17,461 nt of DNA from Chthoniobacterales bacterium. GTDB taxonomy: Bacteria; Verrucomicrobiota; Verrucomicrobiia; Chthoniobacterales; UBA10450. Under the pieces are notes generated by a model. That model was not told the DNA's origin. It saw only the letters and a list, made by a program, of their open reading frames with translations, and did not search any database. This document shows positions 14,340 to 17,461 of this stretch, in pieces (within the stretch, counting starts at the first letter, position 1; every line of letters begins with the position of its first letter). Both the position numbers and the translations under genes were made by a program. The stretch is from assembly GCA_013812515.1 (NCBI GenBank), contig JACCTI010000107.1, forward strand, positions 1 to 17,461, written 5' to 3'.

Positions 14340-15383
14340 ATGTTCAACGGACTTTTGGGTTGGTTATCCAGCGACATCGGCATCGATCTGGGGACCGCCA
14401 ACACCCTGGTGTATGTCAAAGACCAAGGCATCGTTCTGCGCGAGCCTTCCGTCGTCGCGGTCCAGGCTGGCACGAATAAAGTGCTGGCCGTCGGGGACGA
14501 AGCGAAGCGAATGCTCGGCCGCACGCCGTCGAACATTGTGGCGGTGCGTCCGCTAAAGGACGGCGTGATTGCGGACTTCGAAGTGACCGAAGCGATGCTC
14601 CGGCACTTCATAGACAAGGTGCACAACCGCCGGATGGGGATGAAGCCCCACCCACGCGTCGTCATCGCAGTGCCGTCGGGCATCACTGAAGTGGAGAAGC
14701 GCGCCGTCCGCGAATCGGCCACGCACGCGGGAGCGCGGGAAGTTTACCTGATCGAGGAACCGATGGCGGCGGCGATCGGCGTCGGTCTTCCGGTGCAGGA
14801 TCCGGCCGGCAACATGATCATCGATATCGGCGGCGGGACAACGGAAGTCGCGTTGATTTCGCTCTCGGGAATCGTTTTCAGCCGTAGCGTCCGCGTCGCC
14901 GGCGACGAATTGGACGAAGCCATCGTGCAGTACATGAAGCGCGCGTATAACCTGATGATCGGCGAGCGCACAGCAGAAGAGATCAAAATCAAGATCGGCT
15001 CCGCGTATCCGAGCGAAAAAGAGACAAGCGTCGAAGTGAAAGGACGCGATTTGGTCGCTGGTCTGCCGAAGACGTTGATGATCACTTCGCAGGAAGTGCG
15101 CGAAGCGTTGCTCGAGCCAATTTCTACAATTGTCGATTCGGTTCGCATTACCTTGGAACGCTGCCCGCCGGAGCTGTCGGCGGATCTGGTGGATCGGGGC
15201 CTCGTTCTCGCAGGCGGCGGCGCGTTGCTGCGCGGTCTCGATAGGCTTTTGAGTGAGGAAACCGGCTTGCCTGTCCATGTAGCGGAAGATCCGCTGAGCG
15301 CGGTCGCGGAAGGAACCGGCAAATGCCTCAATGAGCTTAAATTTCTGCGCCAGGTAGCTTCGACCGATCGGTCGTGGCGTTAA
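14340..15383 (+). CDS. mreB: Rod shape-determining actin homologue MreB
   Basis: MreB forms membrane-bound filaments that guide side-wall synthesis in rod-shaped cells. The 347-aa length is normal for the family. It begins with a short amphipathic helix (MFNGLLGWLSSD) that would bind the membrane. The actin-fold motifs follow: phosphate 1 DIGIDLGTANT (12-21), REPSVVA, connect/phosphate 2 DIGGGTTEVALISL (162-175), EEIKIKIGSAYP, LERCPPELSADLVDRGLVLAGGGALLRGLD and the C-terminal ENPLSAVAxGTG equivalent EDPLSAVAEGTG. It heads the mreBCD-mrdA cluster. The 3' end is followed by a 92-base gap to mreC that contains a stem-loop. Confidence 0.96.
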   Translation: MFNGLLGWLSSDIGIDLGTANTLVYVKDQGIVLREPSVVAVQAGTNKVLAVGDEAKRMLGRTPSNIVAVRPLKDGVIADFEVTEAMLRHFIDKVHNRRMGMKPHPRVVIAVPSGITEVEKRAVRESATHAGAREVYLIEEPMAAAIGVGLPVQDPAGNMIIDIGGGTTEVALISLSGIVFSRSVRVAGDELDEAIVQYMKRAYNLMIGERTAEEIKIKIGSAYPSEKETSVEVKGRDLVAGLPKTLMITSQEVREALLEPISTIVDSVRITLERCPPELSADLVDRGLVLAGGGALLRGLDRLLSEETGLPVHVAEDPLSAVAEGTGKCLNELKFLRQVASTDRSWR

Positions 15384-15434
15384 AAAAGTTTCTGATCAGG
15401 GCTTCTGATTTGCAACTTCGCTCACGCTGAGCGC

Positions 15435-15471
15435 ATTGCTTAATTGGCGATCGGCATCAGCACTAAGCAAT
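15435..15471 (+). promoter_or_regulatory. Intercistronic stem-loop before mreC
   Basis: ATTGCTTA (15435-15442) and its exact reverse complement TAAGCAAT (15464-15471) would form an 8-bp stem with a 21-base loop, ending 4 bases before the mreC ATG (15476). A smaller hairpin, CGCTCA-CGC-TGAGCG (15419-15433), lies just ahead. The stem covers the place where a ribosome binding site should be, so it could tune the amount of MreC relative to MreB. The structure is seen in sequence; the role is inferred. Confidence 0.4.
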
Positions 15472-15475
15472 CTTG

Positions 15476-16279
15476 ATGAACCGCTCCAGCGTGATCGCGC
15501 TGCTGATCCTGGCGGCGGTTCTGTTATACTTCCTGAGCTTCGGCGCAGACGGCACGCGCAAATTACAGGCGGGCTTCTATCAGCTGATCGCACCGTTCCT
15601 GACTACTGGCTCGGGGCTGCAAAAGCAGATCACCTCCGTAAGGACCGGCTTGAAATCGCTTGAAGAAATCGAGCGCGAGAACAGCGCGTTGCGAGTAGAG
15701 AACCGGGCCCTCAAGGCGACAAACCAGGCTCTGCGCGATGTGGAGCATGAGGTCAACCGTCTGCGCACGGCGCTGAATTATCGCGAGCGCTCGATCTTCA
15801 GACTCGTTCCAGCCGAGATTGTCACACGTGATGCTTCCACCTGGTGGCGGACGGTAACGATCAATCGCGGCAAACAGGACGGAATCGAAACTGATATGCC
15901 GGTTGTGACGCAAGAAGGCCTGGTCGGCAAGACAACCACGGTGAGCGACAGCATCTCAGTGGTCTTGCTCGTCTCCGACGAAAACTGCCGCGTGGCGGTG
16001 ACGGTGGAAGGGACGCGCGAGCAGGGGATTGTCTCGGGGGAGCGAGTCGCGGGCGCACTCATGCCCTTGCTGGATCTGAACTTCCTCTCGAAGCAGGCGA
16101 ATCTCCAACCGGGCCAGAAAGCTTACACGTCCGGTGTAGGGGGCGTTTTCCCGTCGGGCTTGCTCATCGGAACAGTGAAGGACTACCGCGTCCGTGAACT
16201 CGATGGGCAGGCGCGGATCACACCCGCCGTTAATCTTGCGAAGCTCGAAGATGTCTTCGTGGTCACAGGACGGAAATGA
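15476..16279 (+). CDS. mreC: Rod shape-determining protein MreC
   Basis: MreC is a membrane-anchored periplasmic scaffold that links MreB filaments to PBP2 and RodA. The 267-aa product has one N-terminal membrane helix (about 4-23), a long coiled coil (about 50-100, ERENSALRVENRALKATNQA), then beta-barrel domains with AEIVTRDASTWWRTVTINRGKQDGI, MPVVTQEGLVGKT, TSGVGGVFPSGLLIGTV and a final LEDVFVV. This is the complete family pattern. ATG 15476 is used; a TTG lies three bases earlier. The stop overlaps the mreD start (ATGA). Confidence 0.94.
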   Translation: MNRSSVIALLILAAVLLYFLSFGADGTRKLQAGFYQLIAPFLTTGSGLQKQITSVRTGLKSLEEIERENSALRVENRALKATNQALRDVEHEVNRLRTALNYRERSIFRLVPAEIVTRDASTWWRTVTINRGKQDGIETDMPVVTQEGLVGKTTTVSDSISVVLLVSDENCRVAVTVEGTREQGIVSGERVAGALMPLLDLNFLSKQANLQPGQKAYTSGVGGVFPSGLLIGTVKDYRVRELDGQARITPAVNLAKLEDVFVVTGRK

Positions 16280-16818
16280 TCTTCTTCACGATCCTGGTGG
16301 TGTTGGTTTTTCTCGCGCAGATGATCGAGCTTTTCATCCCACCGCTCGAGTGGATGTACAACGCGCACATTTACATTGTGCCAGTCATCGTTTTTTACGG
16401 GGCAATGGCGCTGCCGTTCCCGCTCATGCTGGCGCTCTCGTTCGTCGCCGGTTTTCTGCTGGACGTGTTCACGATGCAGGTGGTCGGCGCGCGAGTTGAA
16501 ATCGCGCTGGGATCATCAATAATGATCTACGCCGTGTTAGCGTCGATTATGCATGGGCTCAGGCCTTTGTTCATCCGGGGGCGCTGGGAGATTCATTGCG
16601 TCATGAGCGGCATCTGCACGTCGCTGCTGCTTCTCACCCAATATCTCATGATCGCTTTTCGCCGCGGTTCCATCTTATTCACTCCGGAAGCCTGGTGGCA
16701 AATCGGCGGGCCGGGCGTGCTCGCAATGCTTATGGCCCCGCTGGTATTCTGGTTCCTGCACGCAATCGGAGATGCCACCGGCAACCCGTTCATCCCGGAA
16801 CCGGAGACCTACCGATGA
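16276..16818 (+). CDS. mreD: Rod shape-determining membrane protein MreD
   Basis: MreD is a small integral membrane partner of MreC and PBP2. The 180-aa product has about five hydrophobic segments, including a first helix (about 2-21), FYGAMALPFPLMLALSFVAGFLLDVF (about 40-66) and GPGVLAMLMAPLVFWFLHAI near the end. The GFLLDVF word, usually GLLLDLL in MreD, and the position between mreC and a PBP2 gene make the call. AGGA precedes the ATG as a ribosome binding site. It overlaps mreC by ATGA at the start and mrdA by ATGA at the end, implying coupled translation. Confidence 0.88.
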   Translation: MIFFTILVVLVFLAQMIELFIPPLEWMYNAHIYIVPVIVFYGAMALPFPLMLALSFVAGFLLDVFTMQVVGARVEIALGSSIMIYAVLASIMHGLRPLFIRGRWEIHCVMSGICTSLLLLTQYLMIAFRRGSILFTPEAWWQIGGPGVLAMLMAPLVFWFLHAIGDATGNPFIPEPETYR

Positions 16819-17461
16819 ATCGCCGTCGCCTGAGCCCGCGCCTGCGAATTCAGGTGCTCGGAATGTTCATGCTCCTGGGCATCGGAGCGGTCGTGGCGCA
16901 GCTTTGGTGGGTGCAGGTCGCGCGCGGCAAGGAATGGACCGCGAAGATTCGCGGCAGCTCGGAGGTGACGGTGCGCATTCCGTCGATTCGTGGGGAAATC
17001 CGCGACCGCAACGGGGTCACGCTTGTGCAAAACCGGGCCAGCTACGAGGTCGACTTTTATCTGCCGGAAATGGTGAAGGGCTACCGCCAGCGTCTTGGGC
17101 AGCCTCCTGTGACTGAGTATCGCGCCACGATCAACGGCATGCCGAAGGACATGAAAGAGGCGGACATCGTGAAGATCGTCAATGATGGCGTCGTCCCGCG
17201 GCTCGATGATCTTGATCTCGCCCGGGACTACAACGCGAACAAACTCCAGAAGCATTACCGCACGAACACAGAGGTTCCGTTTTCCTACATCAAAGACATC
17301 GATTTTGAGACGATGGCGAAGTTCTCGGAACACGACGTGGGTCTGCCCGGCGTAGATATCGCGATCAAACCGGTCCGCTCCTATGTGTATGGCGCGCTCG
17401 CCGCGCACCTGCTGGGCTACGTGGGGGCGCCGGACGACACGAACAAGGAAGAGGCGCGGAA
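16815..17461 (+). CDS. mrdA: Penicillin-binding protein 2, N-terminal part
   Basis: PBP2 is the transpeptidase of side-wall elongation and works with RodA and the Mre proteins. The window holds the first 215 residues: a basic cytoplasmic start, one membrane anchor (about 15-35, VLGMFMLLGIGAVVAQLWWVQV), and the pedestal/dimerisation domain with RIPSIRGEIRDRNGVTLVQNRASYEVDF and, later, PVRSYVYGALAAHLLGYVG, both class B PBP hallmarks (usually R.YPYG..AAH.LGYVG). The catalytic SxxK region lies beyond the right end. GGAG is 8 bases before the ATG, which overlaps the mreD stop. It could carry an unusual insertion (GYRQRLGQPP to HYRTNTEVPFS), common in bacterial PBP2 of this phylum. No break is seen. 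Confidence 0.88.
   Translation, partial: MNRRRLSPRLRIQVLGMFMLLGIGAVVAQLWWVQVARGKEWTAKIRGSSEVTVRIPSIRGEIRDRNGVTLVQNRASYEVDFYLPEMVKGYRQRLGQPPVTEYRATINGMPKDMKEADIVKIVNDGVVPRLDDLDLARDYNANKLQKHYRTNTEVPFSYIKDIDFETMAKFSEHDVGLPGVDIAIKPVRSYVYGALAAHLLGYVGAPDDTNKEEAR

Overview
The window is about 17.5 kb of GC-rich bacterial chromosome. Gene content (envelope and lipid-linked functions, a type II secretion secretin/ATPase pair, mpl, rpe, mreBCD followed by a PBP2 gene) and the style of the intergenic repeats suggest a Verrucomicrobiota-like bacterium, perhaps of the Chthoniobacter/Spartobacteria side. That placement is inference; no rRNA or other taxonomic marker lies in the window.

Layout. 1-752 (-): a MarR-family regulator and a lipoprotein-type RND efflux adaptor that share one uninterrupted reading frame, preceded by a 14-bp perfect palindrome overlapping a plausible promoter. 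793-2235 (-): an ArnT/GT39-like membrane glycosyltransferase. 2257-2547 (+): remnant of a short-chain dehydrogenase. 2541-3098 (+): a small membrane protein rich in His and acidic residues. 3099-4230: an accessory, decayed stretch with two related repeat units, a small charged ORF and a multiply frameshifted NAD-dependent epimerase pseudogene (-). 4231-6342 (+): CHASE2-class III adenylate cyclase. 6389-6610 (+): 73-aa conserved-looking small protein. 6695-8095 (+): mpl. 8096-8640: remnant of a REP-associated tyrosine transposase bracketed by small hairpins. 8643-9092 (-): secreted SnoaL/DUF4440-like protein. 9215-13311 (+): gspD-gspE, overlapping by ATGA. 13356-14051 (-): rpe. 14340-17461 (+): mreB-mreC-mreD-mrdA, with a recognisable sigma-70-type promoter and ATGA overlaps between mreC/mreD and mreD/mrdA; the last gene runs off the end.

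How the genes work together. The right half is largely envelope biology. MreB/C/D and PBP2 form the elongation machinery, Mpl recycles murein tripeptide, and GspD/GspE are the outer-membrane channel and cytoplasmic motor of a secretion system whose other parts are not here. The left half is a regulated efflux locus plus a glycosyltransferase. Between the intact genes lie three decayed genes (SDR, epimerase, RAYT transposase), each confined to a gap. The epimerase and RAYT are frameshifted while their neighbours are intact, so this looks like real gene decay rather than sequencing error.

The most unusual observations are the open MarR-adaptor frame, the paired repeat element at 3120-3433, the RAYT relic with an altered HUH motif, and the small membrane protein with a possible intramembrane metal site. 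I found no CRISPR array, tRNA, rRNA or complete mobile element.
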